Of a stretch of DNA of 64,000 nucleotides, positions 45,482-53,492 are shown piece after piece (the first letter of the stretch is position 1; each line of letters opens with the position of its first letter). The translations under genes and the position numbers were made by a program. The stretch comes from SSSZ01 sp016790965 (GTDB taxonomy: Bacteria > Pseudomonadota > Gammaproteobacteria > Burkholderiales > Rhodocyclaceae): the NCBI GenBank assembly GCA_016790965.1, contig JAEUNZ010000031.1, positions 133,092 through 197,091 of the forward strand, given 5' to 3'. Below the pieces are notes generated by a model that had not been told where the DNA came from, did not search any database, and saw only the letters and a program-made list of their open reading frames with translations.

Positions 45482-46824
45482 GCCGCCTTCTTCAGTTCCG
45501 GCTCGGTGATGACGGACTGAATCAACTCCTTCATGCCGGCAGTTTTTATATCCACACGGACTCCGGCGGGACTGACTGTCACACGATCAATCAGCAACTG
45601 GACAATCCGCGCCTGCTCGGCCGGAAACAACTCTCCCCAAACTGGCTCGATTGATTGAAGAGTCTGGATCGCCTGCTGGGTATCCGCCCCTGGATCCTGT
45701 TCCTGGATTTCAGAAATGGCTTGTGCCATCACTTCCGGCGTCAGCAAAATCCTTCGCACTTGGCCGACTACAACCGCTTCAATTTCTCCGGCCGGCACGC
45801 GCGCTATCGCGCAGGCGTCCTTGCCGATCTTGATCGACGCTGTGTTCACGTAGTAACGGTAGTACTTGCCATTTTTCACTGTAAAGCTTGGCGTCATTGC
45901 CCAACCATCGTCGGCGTAAATCAGACCTTTCAACATTGACGGCGCCTGGCTTGGCCGGTTCTGCCGAGCCCGCTTGTCGGCATCATTTCGCCCCAGCATC
46001 TCCTGGGCTTGGTCCCACAGGGCACGGTCGAGAATAGGCTCATGCTCGCCGGGGAAGTGTTTTCCCTTATAGGCGGCAACGCCAATGAAAACCGGATTCT
46101 TGAACAGTTTGTAGAGGTAGCCCTTGTCGATCAGTTTTCCGGCGCGCTGCTTCTCCTTGATCGTTGTCCAGGATTTAGTTGTCGCTCCCTCGGCTCGCAG
46201 TTCGTGAGACAGCGTTGTGATCGACCCCAGGGCGATGTACCGCTCGAAAATTCGTTTAACCAGTCTGGCCTCGCCAGGATTCGGCACCAGTTTTCGTTCG
46301 ACCACATCGTAGCCAAGGGGGGGCATGCCGCCCATCCAAATTCCCTTGGCGCGACTGGCCGCGATCTTGTCTCGTACCCGCTCGCCACCCAGTTCCCGTT
46401 CGAACTGAGCAAAGGACAAGAGAATGTTCAACGTCAGTCGCCCCATCGACGTGGTGGTGTTGAACGATTGGGTCACCGAGACAAAGGTCACCTTGTGCTC
46501 GTCGAACAACTCCACCAACTTCGAGAAATCCGCAAGTGACCGCGATAGGCGATCGATCTTGTAGACCACGATGACATCGATCAGTCCTTCCCGTAAATCC
46601 TCCAGCAAGCGCTGCACGCCAGGCCGGTTGAGGGTGCCACCCGAGAATCCGCCGTCATCGTAGTTGTCGCGCAGCGCCACCCATCCTTCGGATTTCTGTG
46701 ACGCGATGTAGGCATGGCAGGCATCCCGTTGCGCATCCAGCGAGTTGTAGTCCATGTCGAGACCTTCCTCGGTGGACTTGCGCGTGTAGATCGCGCAGCG
46801 CATTTTCCGGACGACAGTCGTCAT
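45478..46824 (-). CDS. large serine recombinase (site-specific integrase)
   Basis: 448 residues. Resolvase/invertase catalytic domain: RCAIYTRKSTEEG (catalytic Ser in RKS), SLDAQRDAC, DNYDDGGFSGGTLNRPG, YKIDRLSRSLADF, then RMKGIWMG-like hinge, a recombinase domain (about 160-260) and a zinc-ribbon/coiled-coil tail. Such enzymes integrate and excise phages or islands with short att sites. It is the only integrase in the window and likely the mobility gene of the 44.8-64 kb element. Starts by four-base overlap with the DUF2924 gene. Confidence 0.93.
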   Translation of the reverse strand: MTTVVRKMRCAIYTRKSTEEGLDMDYNSLDAQRDACHAYIASQKSEGWVALRDNYDDGGFSGGTLNRPGVQRLLEDLREGLIDVIVVYKIDRLSRSLADFSKLVELFDEHKVTFVSVTQSFNTTTSMGRLTLNILLSFAQFERELGGERVRDKIAASRAKGIWMGGMPPLGYDVVERKLVPNPGEARLVKRIFERYIALGSITTLSHELRAEGATTKSWTTIKEKQRAGKLIDKGYLYKLFKNPVFIGVAAYKGKHFPGEHEPILDRALWDQAQEMLGRNDADKRARQNRPSQAPSMLKGLIYADDGWAMTPSFTVKNGKYYRYYVNTASIKIGKDACAIARVPAGEIEAVVVGQVRRILLTPEVMAQAISEIQEQDPGADTQQAIQTLQSIEPVWGELFPAEQARIVQLLIDRVTVSPAGVRVDIKTAGMKELIQSVITEPELKKAA

Positions 46825-47267
46825 GCGTAACTCCGTGCCGAGCGAAGGCCGAAAAATGCCCAGCCATTCCAGATCGTGCCAGTGATCTGCCGGGCGATGT
46901 GCGACAGGGATTCATAGCGCCGGCCCTGAAATTCAAAATGATCAGGCTGAACGATGACCTCGTAGGGAGTGCCCTGCCATTCACGTATCAGTTTGGTGCC
47001 GGCAACGGGGCGATCGTCGGTGCGACGGCTGCGAACGCGCTTCTTGCCACCATCGAGTTGCTCACCCAGTAGTTCCAAGCGCTTGACGGTAGCGGCCGGA
47101 AGCCCACCGTAGGCGAGTTCCTGCAGTCGGTAGGCCAGCCGGCTTTCCAGAAAGCGGCGGTTGTAGGGTGGCGGTTCCTTGCCGAACAGGTCTCGCCACA
47201 GTTGCTTGAGGTCAGGAATCGGGGTGGTTTTGAGGGCCAGCACCCGAGCCAGTACTTTGTCGGTCAC
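46821..47267 (-). CDS. DUF2924 family protein
   Basis: 148 residues from a GTG with AAGGAGAG upstream. KQLWRDLFGKEPPPYNRRFL, RLAYRLQELAYGG and GTKLIREWQGTPYEVIV, FQGRRYESLSHIARQITG are the DUF2924 signature. The family is the usual partner gene upstream of this type of serine recombinase; it may be a directionality or DNA-binding factor. Function not established. Confidence 0.88.
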   Translation of the reverse strand: MTDKVLARVLALKTTPIPDLKQLWRDLFGKEPPPYNRRFLESRLAYRLQELAYGGLPAATVKRLELLGEQLDGGKKRVRSRRTDDRPVAGTKLIREWQGTPYEVIVQPDHFEFQGRRYESLSHIARQITGTIWNGWAFFGLRSARSYA

Positions 47268-47479
47268 AACGTCTCTCCTTTGGTTACCAAGACGTGGTCA
47301 TGAACGCGCTGTTCGGTTGGGCTATCAAGGTCTTTCTGACGTTTCTGCAAACGCAGTACGCCGTGGGCCAGGATCATGGCAATGGCGCGCAATGGGGGGA
47401 TCGATTCGGATGCCGGCATGGATTTTCCATTCCTGGGCCGGCTGCTTTCTGTACGGCCTGCTATCAGTTCGCGTGACAT
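47264..47479 (-). CDS. small hypothetical protein at head of recombinase cassette
   Basis: 71 residues from the ATG at 47479 (MSRELIAGRTESSRPRNGKS); an upstream start at 47542 is possible. Overlaps the DUF2924 start by four bases, so it is the first gene of the recombinase operon. Basic, with a helical SIPPLRAIAMILAHGVLRLQ segment and a VHDHVLV ending. No family recognised. Confidence 0.55.
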   Translation of the reverse strand: MSRELIAGRTESSRPRNGKSMPASESIPPLRAIAMILAHGVLRLQKRQKDLDSPTEQRVHDHVLVTKGETL

Positions 47480-47675
47480 TGCCGGTTCCCAAAATCTTGT
47501 GAAAAAGAATGGTGCAGATTCTGGCGAAATCAGGCGCAGCAAGCCACGAGGACGCAGTAAGGTCGCGTAATGGCTAAGCGGCTAAACCCATACAAAAACG
47601 TTTGCAAGCAATGTCCGTGACCGAAAATTTATCGAAATAGTTTCTCGATCTGCTACCAATCGCTACCTCACGCCG

Positions 47676-47758
47676 CGTTGTTCCGCTGTTGTTCAAAAAA
47701 TGCTTGACATGGGTTTTCAAGATATATATCTTGACGTCTGAACAACATCTGAACAACG
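47676..47758 (+). promoter_or_regulatory. 20-bp inverted repeat around a palindromic promoter of the GTPase gene
   Basis: Arms at 47676-47695 and 47739-47758 pair at 18 of 20 positions; each arm has two GTTGTTC units 11 bases apart (inverted on the right). Between them TTGACA (47704-47709) and TATATC/TATCTT (47725-47732) form a promoter whose -10 lies in the perfect 18-bp palindrome TCAAGATATATATCTTGA (47717-47734). The right arm ends at the GGAGG ribosome site (47758-47762). It reads as a tightly controlled, self-complementary operator. Confidence 0.65.
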
Positions 47759-47771
47759 GAGGTAATGCAAA

Positions 47772-50042
47772 ATGGAAAAGCGATTTGTGGCAGCGCTAAG
47801 CCGGTCTCAGGGCCGGAACGCATGGGCCGTAATCTTTCGGCACCCGGTTCGGATCGACCCAAATACAGGAAAGGTCGGGGTGCGAGTAAGGCAGGGACTC
47901 GGTACCGCCGATGAGGGTGAAGCCGATCAACTGAAAGAACAACTCAACCAGTTGCTTGCCGACGAGGCCTACTGGAACCCTTCCGCCAGGAGCGAGGCCG
48001 AAAAGCGGTTCCACCGCCGGGTTGTGGAGATATTCTTTCATGGCATGGAGCCCGAGGAAAACGACTTCGGGGCCATCCGCGAATCAATCATCGCGCTACC
48101 GACCGCCCAAAACTCAGAATACAGGCGTGCACTGCTTCTTGGTACGACCGGTGCTGGCAAGACAACTTTGCTGAGGCAGTTGATTGGGACTGACCCCGAG
48201 TCGGAGCGATTTCCATCCACATCAACGGCAAAAACCACAGTACACGAAACAGAAGTCGTTCTGGCCCCAGGCCCATTCACGGCTGTCGTCACATTTTTCC
48301 CTGTGGATGAAGTTCGGGAGCACTTGAATGAATGCATTTCCGAGGCAGTGCTTGCTGCCTACGAGGACGACAAGGACTCGGAGATTTTGCGGAAACTCCT
48401 GATGCATGTGAATCAGCGATTCCGCTTCAACTACATTTTGGGTAATGGCCCTCAGGCCCCAGAATCGGACGACGATGATGAGGACGATGATGACGCTCCT
48501 GATCTAGTTGAAGAGAACGCAGACGATCAAGCCATTGACTTGAATAGCACCAACGAACTGTTGTCAAAGTGCCTGACTGCTTTGCGGTCTATCGCGGCGC
48601 GGCATGGCGACCAGTTGAAAACAGAGTTGGGAGCCACTGACGAGAAGGATCAGCGCGTCGTCGATGAACTGTTCGAGGAGGAACTTGATCGCCGTTTGCG
48701 CGAAGACGAAGAGTTTCATCGCGTCAGCGACAACTTGATGGACGAAATCGAACTTCGCTTCGCCCTCCTAGACCAGGAAGGGACAGTCCGCCGCAACAAA
48801 CAAGGATGGCCTCAGTCTTGGTCATGGCAGACCGAAGATCGGACGGCATTCATTAAGGCAGTGGCACGATTCTCGAGCAATCATTCCCCGCGCTTTGGAC
48901 GACTCCTGACGCCGTTGGTCAACGGGGTCCGCGTATCCGGTCCATTCATTCCAGAATGGAACGATGGCCATCAGCCCAAACTCGTTCTGCTGGATGGCGA
49001 AGGGCTTGGGCACACGCCAAAGTCGGTCGCGGCGATTTCCACCTCATTGACCCGGCGGATTGAAGCCACGGATGCAATCATCCTTGTCGATAACGCCACG
49101 ATCCCAATGCAGGCCGCCCCCGTTGCCGCCATGAAAGAGATGATTACATCCGGCAGCGCCAGCAAGCTTTTGCTCGTGTTCACGCATTTTGATGAGGTCA
49201 AGGGCGACAACCTGCCCAACGCCGCGGCGAAGGAACAGCACGTTTTGGCATCGGCTGAGAATGTCCTGGCTTCGATTGGGGAGGATCTGGGGCCCTTCGC
49301 GGAACGAGCGCTGCGCGGACGTTTGAAGGACGCGTGTTTCTTTGTGGGCGGAATTGATGAACACCTGGACGCCGCAAAGAAATCCCAAAAACGAACCATC
49401 ACGCAATTGCATGCGTTGTTGGCGGCTATAGACGCAATCGTTGAAAAGCCAGCCCCGGTCGACGCCAAACCAATCTATGACCGTATGAATCTCGTGCTTG
49501 CGGTGAAAAATGCCGCCGAAGGTTTTCACGATACGTGGTGGCCACGCTTGGGTCTGGCATACAAACCAGGGGCCAGCAAGGAGCACTGGAAGCGCATTTG
49601 GGCATTGAGTCGGCGACTAGGAACGCCAGGGTTCGGAGACGAATACGACAATCTCAAGCCGGTTGCAGATCTTCGCAAACAGCTACAGGATCGACTGTAT
49701 GTCCTGTTGCAGAACCCTCTGCGATGGGATCCCGTTGAACCTACCGATGATGCCCACAAGCAACAAGTCTTCGACGAGCTAGCCAAGGCGCTGTCCGTGA
49801 AAATGCTTGACCTTGCGACCCGCCGAGTACGTGGTGAACGAATGCCGGAGTGGCAATCAGCCTTCAACCAGTCGGGGCGGGGTTCCAGCTACGCGCGAGC
49901 ATCCATCATCGGCGAGCGCATCTACGATCGAGCCGCACCAGTACCTGACGTCACCCCATCTCCCGACCGTAATTCATTTCTTCACGAGGTTGCGGCGGTC
50001 GTAGAAAGCGTTTGCCTGGAGATGGGGGCGAGCCTGAACTGA
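47772..50042 (+). CDS. large GTPase-like protein (dynamin/AIG1-like), probable defence cargo
   Basis: 756 residues. P-loop GTTGAGKTT at residues 124-132, a likely G3 in LLDGEGLGH (about 405-412) and a G4-like THFDEV near 471, the order of a septin/AIG1/dynamin-type GTPase; the canonical NKxD is not present, so ATP use cannot be excluded. The first 75 residues (FVAALSRSQGRNAWAVIFRH onward) look like a small separate domain. Residues about 235-256 are an acidic stretch (ESDDDDEDDDDAP). Coiled-coil-prone middle. No phage replication role is apparent; position between integrase and phage early genes suggests cargo. Confidence 0.65.
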   Translation: MEKRFVAALSRSQGRNAWAVIFRHPVRIDPNTGKVGVRVRQGLGTADEGEADQLKEQLNQLLADEAYWNPSARSEAEKRFHRRVVEIFFHGMEPEENDFGAIRESIIALPTAQNSEYRRALLLGTTGAGKTTLLRQLIGTDPESERFPSTSTAKTTVHETEVVLAPGPFTAVVTFFPVDEVREHLNECISEAVLAAYEDDKDSEILRKLLMHVNQRFRFNYILGNGPQAPESDDDDEDDDDAPDLVEENADDQAIDLNSTNELLSKCLTALRSIAARHGDQLKTELGATDEKDQRVVDELFEEELDRRLREDEEFHRVSDNLMDEIELRFALLDQEGTVRRNKQGWPQSWSWQTEDRTAFIKAVARFSSNHSPRFGRLLTPLVNGVRVSGPFIPEWNDGHQPKLVLLDGEGLGHTPKSVAAISTSLTRRIEATDAIILVDNATIPMQAAPVAAMKEMITSGSASKLLLVFTHFDEVKGDNLPNAAAKEQHVLASAENVLASIGEDLGPFAERALRGRLKDACFFVGGIDEHLDAAKKSQKRTITQLHALLAAIDAIVEKPAPVDAKPIYDRMNLVLAVKNAAEGFHDTWWPRLGLAYKPGASKEHWKRIWALSRRLGTPGFGDEYDNLKPVADLRKQLQDRLYVLLQNPLRWDPVEPTDDAHKQQVFDELAKALSVKMLDLATRRVRGERMPEWQSAFNQSGRGSSYARASIIGERIYDRAAPVPDVTPSPDRNSFLHEVAAVVESVCLEMGASLN

Positions 50043-50073
50043 CCACTTCGGGATGAGTTTCGATGAGATTTGT

Positions 50074-50174
50074 GCGCCCCCTATCCACCGGCGTTAAGTC
50101 TCATCCCTGCGCCCAGACGGCCCAGTCGCTTGCCCGGTAAGCAAGCGGGCCGTATAGGGGCTAGCGCGTTTTTT
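50074..50174 (+). promoter_or_regulatory. nested stem-loop ending in a T-run between GTPase and downstream genes
   Basis: Outer stem GCGC-CCCC-TAT (50074-50084) with ATA-GGGG-cta-GCGC (50154-50167); inner stem CGGCCC (50118-50123) with GGGCCG (50147-50152) continuing into GCTTGC (50128-50133) with GCAAGC (50141-50146); TTTTTT at 50169-50174. It starts 32 bases after the GTPase stop and ends 22 bases before the next ATG. An attenuator/terminator is most likely; a small RNA is possible. Confidence 0.6.
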
Positions 50175-50195
50175 GTATTGAGGGAGCAAAACAAC

Positions 50196-51434
50196 ATGAA
50201 GGATATGGAAAACTTCACCCGACTCGTTCAAAAAACGAAGAAGGAAACCCTGCCTCTGCTGAAGCGGTATGTCGAGCTATGTGACACCGTGACCGCCGGG
50301 AGCATCGACTGGTCACAGCCCATCGAGAAAGTCCGAGAATCGATCGTTGCCGCGATGGCAGCGGTCGTCGGCCAGTCCCGGAAGAAATTTGAAGATCGGG
50401 CGGAACGCATTTACCTGATGTCCAAGGAGGTCGGTCACGAAGCCGTTCGTTCGCTCGGCAAGGGACTGGTCATTCCGGGCAAGGAGGTGCTGCCCGATGG
50501 CCTGGCGCGGATGCTGTGGCTCTATCTGGAAAAGAATGTAGCGTTCATGGATGCCGAGGAAGCGCGGTATGCCATTGAGCACCGGTTGAGTCCGAAGATC
50601 TACAGCGGCTTTTCTGGGCCGAAAAATCTTGAGATCAGCGTCACCGATGACAGTAAAAAGCAGTTCGCCGCAAAAATGGCGGCGCTGATGGGTGTTGAGG
50701 CAAAAGATATCGCCGTCTCCGACTTCACGCGAAGCGAATATTCAGTCAGCGACGACGAGGAAGACAATGTTGAGGAAGTCGTTCTCTATCAATTCTCCGC
50801 CGCCGTGAATACGGATGCCGACAGCTTTGATACCGTTCGGGACGGCGTGGTCGAAACCGAATATTACGTTCCCTGCGAGAAAATCCGGATGACCTATGAA
50901 CCGGCCTCCGGTGCCATCGAGGTGTACGCACCGAATCTTGCAATGCGTCGTGACGTCGCGCGTGCTTTTGCCGACACGATCATGAACCACGAGATCAAGG
51001 GCGAGACCATCCCGCTCAAAGATTACGATCTGGAGTCGTTCAAAAAGTCGCGCACCTTCCCCGCGCACGGCGAAAGCATCGGCACAGTTCGTGTCACTCA
51101 AATCAAGGTCGAACGCAGGCACGAGATCGGAGGCGGCGAGGCCAGTTCCAAGAAGACGGTCTATAACGCACTGGATATCCGGGTTCACCGAAACGAATCG
51201 CGTTCGATCTGGGCCACGGCGCTGGATGACTTCAAGATTGATGACCTGACTCCCTACGATGTAAAGCAGGTCAAGTTCGTGATTCAGATTCCCAAGCAAG
51301 GCGATCGCCGGGCTCATGGACTCACGGTATTGATCACCGCTCCGAATGGTTGCTCGAACGGCAACATGAGCAACGAGGAACGGGAACTGCGCGACCGGCT
51401 ATTGAGTCACTGGCAGATTCTGAATGAGTTCTGA
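50196..51434 (+). CDS. hypothetical protein, second gene of GTPase module
   Basis: 412 residues from the ATG at 50196 with GGGAG upstream; the frame is open earlier but lacks a ribosome site. No family recognised. Seen: helical first 130 residues (MKDMENFTRLVQKTKKETLP onward), then a beta-rich region with repeated EVVLYQFSAAVNTDAD and IRMTYEPASGAIEVYAPNLA strands, and an Asp/Glu-rich SDDEEDNVEE linker near 185-195. No membrane segment. Overlaps the next gene by 11 bases, so the two proteins are made together and may interact. Confidence 0.65.
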   Translation: MKDMENFTRLVQKTKKETLPLLKRYVELCDTVTAGSIDWSQPIEKVRESIVAAMAAVVGQSRKKFEDRAERIYLMSKEVGHEAVRSLGKGLVIPGKEVLPDGLARMLWLYLEKNVAFMDAEEARYAIEHRLSPKIYSGFSGPKNLEISVTDDSKKQFAAKMAALMGVEAKDIAVSDFTRSEYSVSDDEEDNVEEVVLYQFSAAVNTDADSFDTVRDGVVETEYYVPCEKIRMTYEPASGAIEVYAPNLAMRRDVARAFADTIMNHEIKGETIPLKDYDLESFKKSRTFPAHGESIGTVRVTQIKVERRHEIGGGEASSKKTVYNALDIRVHRNESRSIWATALDDFKIDDLTPYDVKQVKFVIQIPKQGDRRAHGLTVLITAPNGCSNGNMSNEERELRDRLLSHWQILNEF

Positions 51435-52377
51435 GTTAGCCCAGACCCTTTCCCGGCGCGCGGCAGGTTTGTTCCTGGACCTGCTGGAGCGCCACGACCA
51501 ACTGGTATTGAGCCGTGATCTCCTACGCTACCGGGAGTTGGTCAAGGAGATGGTGGAGTACGGCCTCCTGGCTTTTGAGACCCACGCATCGGAAATCATG
51601 GTCGACGTGACCGATGGTCAGGAGTCTGTCGAGGTTGAAATTGACAAGGTGGCCGGTGTGGCTCGTTACCCGTGTCCGGAATCCGGTCGTGATCTATCGA
51701 TTCCGTTGCACGAGGTCGAACTGTACCGACTCTTGCCCAAGCGCCTATGCAAGACCATCGCCGACCAATTGGAAGTTGGCGTTGAGTACGCCGGCCACAT
51801 TGAAACGCCACTCCTCCCAGACGTTTTCTGGTTCATCGGCAATGCCGATTTCGGTGGCGCACGTTTGCCTGTGTTCTTCGCCCGAAGCCTGGCTCGAAAT
51901 CTCAACGCAGCCATCAATGCCATGCAAGGGCGATCTGACATCGATGGCGGACTGCTTCTGTATTCAGGAAAGGCCCCGAGCAACCACGTCACATTTCCCG
52001 GCCGCCACTATGCGGTCAGCCTGGCCGATGCTTTTTCGACCGAGTCGAGCAACGCGACACTGGTCCGTCCGTTTCTCAATCGGATCGTCTCTGGACTGCC
52101 GCCAGACCGGAGTGATCCGCTGTTCAGCTTTAACGCCAAGTCAGGTGAACTGTTTATTCGCGGTCGCACGAAAGTTTTCAAGGGCATCCAGCGGGATATC
52201 ATCGCCTGGCTATGGAAGATGCGCGAATCTGACCAAGCCGGTTTCACTTGGGCTGAAATCAGCAAGAACGCCAACTCCGACTCCAAAGGCATCGACGATG
52301 CATTCCACGGCAAGGTGACGCGCGAACTCTGGGTGGAAAAGATAGCCGCCGCTCGCTACCGATTACGCCGAGACTGA
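51424..52377 (+). CDS. hypothetical protein, third gene of GTPase module
   Basis: 317 residues, no family recognised. SRRAAGLFLDLLERHDQLVL at the start, a short beta segment (VDVTDGQESVEVEIDKVAGV) and cysteine in RYPCPESGRDL, a central RLPVFFARSLARNLNAAINA, and a C-terminal winged-helix-like WLWKMRESDQAGFTWAEISK with AFHGKVTRELWVEKI. The C-terminus could bind nucleic acid. Overlaps the preceding gene by 11 bases and is followed after 8 bases by a strong terminator, which closes the module. Confidence 0.65.
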   Translation: MSSELAQTLSRRAAGLFLDLLERHDQLVLSRDLLRYRELVKEMVEYGLLAFETHASEIMVDVTDGQESVEVEIDKVAGVARYPCPESGRDLSIPLHEVELYRLLPKRLCKTIADQLEVGVEYAGHIETPLLPDVFWFIGNADFGGARLPVFFARSLARNLNAAINAMQGRSDIDGGLLLYSGKAPSNHVTFPGRHYAVSLADAFSTESSNATLVRPFLNRIVSGLPPDRSDPLFSFNAKSGELFIRGRTKVFKGIQRDIIAWLWKMRESDQAGFTWAEISKNANSDSKGIDDAFHGKVTRELWVEKIAAARYRLRRD

Positions 52378-52385
52378 CGCCAACC

Positions 52386-52407
52386 AACCGCCTACGGGCG
52401 GTTTTTT
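52386..52407 (+). terminator. terminator closing the GTPase module
   Basis: AACCGCC (52386-52392), loop TACG, GGCGGTT (52397-52403), run of six T (52402-52407). Confidence 0.88.
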
Positions 52408-52420
52408 ATTGTTTCGGTTT

Positions 52421-52462
52421 TTCAGTAAGTTTTCAGTAAATCCGCTGGTAGAACTTCAGTAA
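52421..52462 (+). repeat. three TTCAGTAA direct repeats
   Basis: TTCAGTAA at 52421-52428, 52432-52439 and 52455-52462, between the terminator and the HTH gene. Probably binding sites for a phage regulator controlling the early operon that begins here. Confidence 0.45.
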
Positions 52463-52518
52463 TCACGAAATCCATTCTCCGTCTTACGCCAATTGCGGCT
52501 GTTTGACAGGAGATGATC

Positions 52519-52734
52519 GTGACTAACGTAAAGCACCTAACCCCGGAAGAACTTGCGGAGAGGTGGAACTGTAGCGGGGAAACCCTCGCTCGCTGGCGCA
52601 GTGAAGGCCAGGGCTGTCGGTGGATGCGCATCGGCGGCTATATCCGCTACCGCATGACGGATGTTGAAGCTCACGAGGCGCAATGCCTGCGTAAGAGCAC
52701 CTCGGAACGCGACTTGTCGGAGGTGACGGCATGA
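52519..52734 (+). CDS. small helix-turn-helix protein, first gene of phage early operon
   Basis: 71 residues from GTG at 52519 (6 bases after CAGGAG); an ATG at 52513 directly abuts the ribosome site and is less likely. LTPEELAERWNCSGETLARW then IGGYIRYRMTDVEAHEAQ is the MerR/excisionase HTH layout. Overlaps the next gene by four bases. Likely a regulator or excisionase-type factor of the element. Confidence 0.8.
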   Translation: MTNVKHLTPEELAERWNCSGETLARWRSEGQGCRWMRIGGYIRYRMTDVEAHEAQCLRKSTSERDLSEVTA

Positions 52735-53201
52735 ACAGCCAAATCCTCTCGCAAGTTTCGGCGATGCCAGCCACTCAGCTTTCCGAAGCGTCCCCCGACC
52801 TGTTGCAGAAAGCACTTATCGCTGCAATGACGGAAGTGACTCAGGCGAAAAAGCAACTGGAGCATATCGAGCACGCCATTGATATGCGCTACGCACAGCG
52901 AGCCAAATCACTCCGGCTCGCCCAAGGCAAGGACACCGGTGTCGTGCATTTCGATGACGGCAATGTTCGTGTCACCGCTGATCTGCCCAAGAAAGTCGAG
53001 TGGGACCAGAAGCAACTCTACGAACTCATCCTTCGCATCGCATCCAGTGGCGACAACCCGGCTGAGTTCATCGAGACGTCCTACCGCGTCAGCGAGACCA
53101 AGTACCAGGCCTGGCAGGAATCCCTGCGTTCCCAATTCACCCCCGCACGCACCGTCAAGGTTGGCAAAGCCACCTACCGGCTCGCGCTGCTCTCGGAGTA
53201 A
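52731..53201 (+). CDS. hypothetical phage early protein
   Basis: 156 residues. Helical N-terminus (LLQKALIAAMTEVTQAKKQL, coiled-coil-like), then GVVHFDDGNVRVTADLPKKV and FIETSYRVSETKYQAWQESL. The pattern KKVEWDQ..LYELI...I.....P.E.....Y.VSE.KY..W is shared by small genes next to Sak4-type recombination modules in prophages. No biochemical role known to me. Confidence 0.7.
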   Translation: MNSQILSQVSAMPATQLSEASPDLLQKALIAAMTEVTQAKKQLEHIEHAIDMRYAQRAKSLRLAQGKDTGVVHFDDGNVRVTADLPKKVEWDQKQLYELILRIASSGDNPAEFIETSYRVSETKYQAWQESLRSQFTPARTVKVGKATYRLALLSE

Positions 53202-53206
53202 TCATC

Positions 53207-53491
53207 ATGCTGAAACTATTCATCGAATCGCTGCGCAAGAAGTCCGTTTTCCTGTCCGAACTGCCGGCCACCATTCGCGTACCGGGACACGGCGGCAATC
53301 CCACCATCGATGGTCTACAGATTGAAGACGCCAGCGTCGACGACATCGCCTTTGCCATCCAGGGACTGGAATCGGAAGTCTCCCAGATAAGCGGCCAACT
53401 TCACGCGTTGCGTAAGTTGCATGACCTGGCGCGTCACCGTGGCGCGATCGGCACCGACAAAGTCAGCGCCATTTTTGGTGGGGAGGGCTGA
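53207..53491 (+). CDS. small hypothetical phage protein
   Basis: 94 residues, start 5 bases after the previous stop, with CGGAG upstream. MLKLFIESLRKKSVFLSELP, then IRVPGHGGNPTIDGLQIEDA and a helical end (LESEVSQISGQLHALRKLHD). Its stop is 1 base before the next ATG. No function recognised. Confidence 0.6.
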   Translation: MLKLFIESLRKKSVFLSELPATIRVPGHGGNPTIDGLQIEDASVDDIAFAIQGLESEVSQISGQLHALRKLHDLARHRGAIGTDKVSAIFGGEG

Positions 53492-53492
53492 G

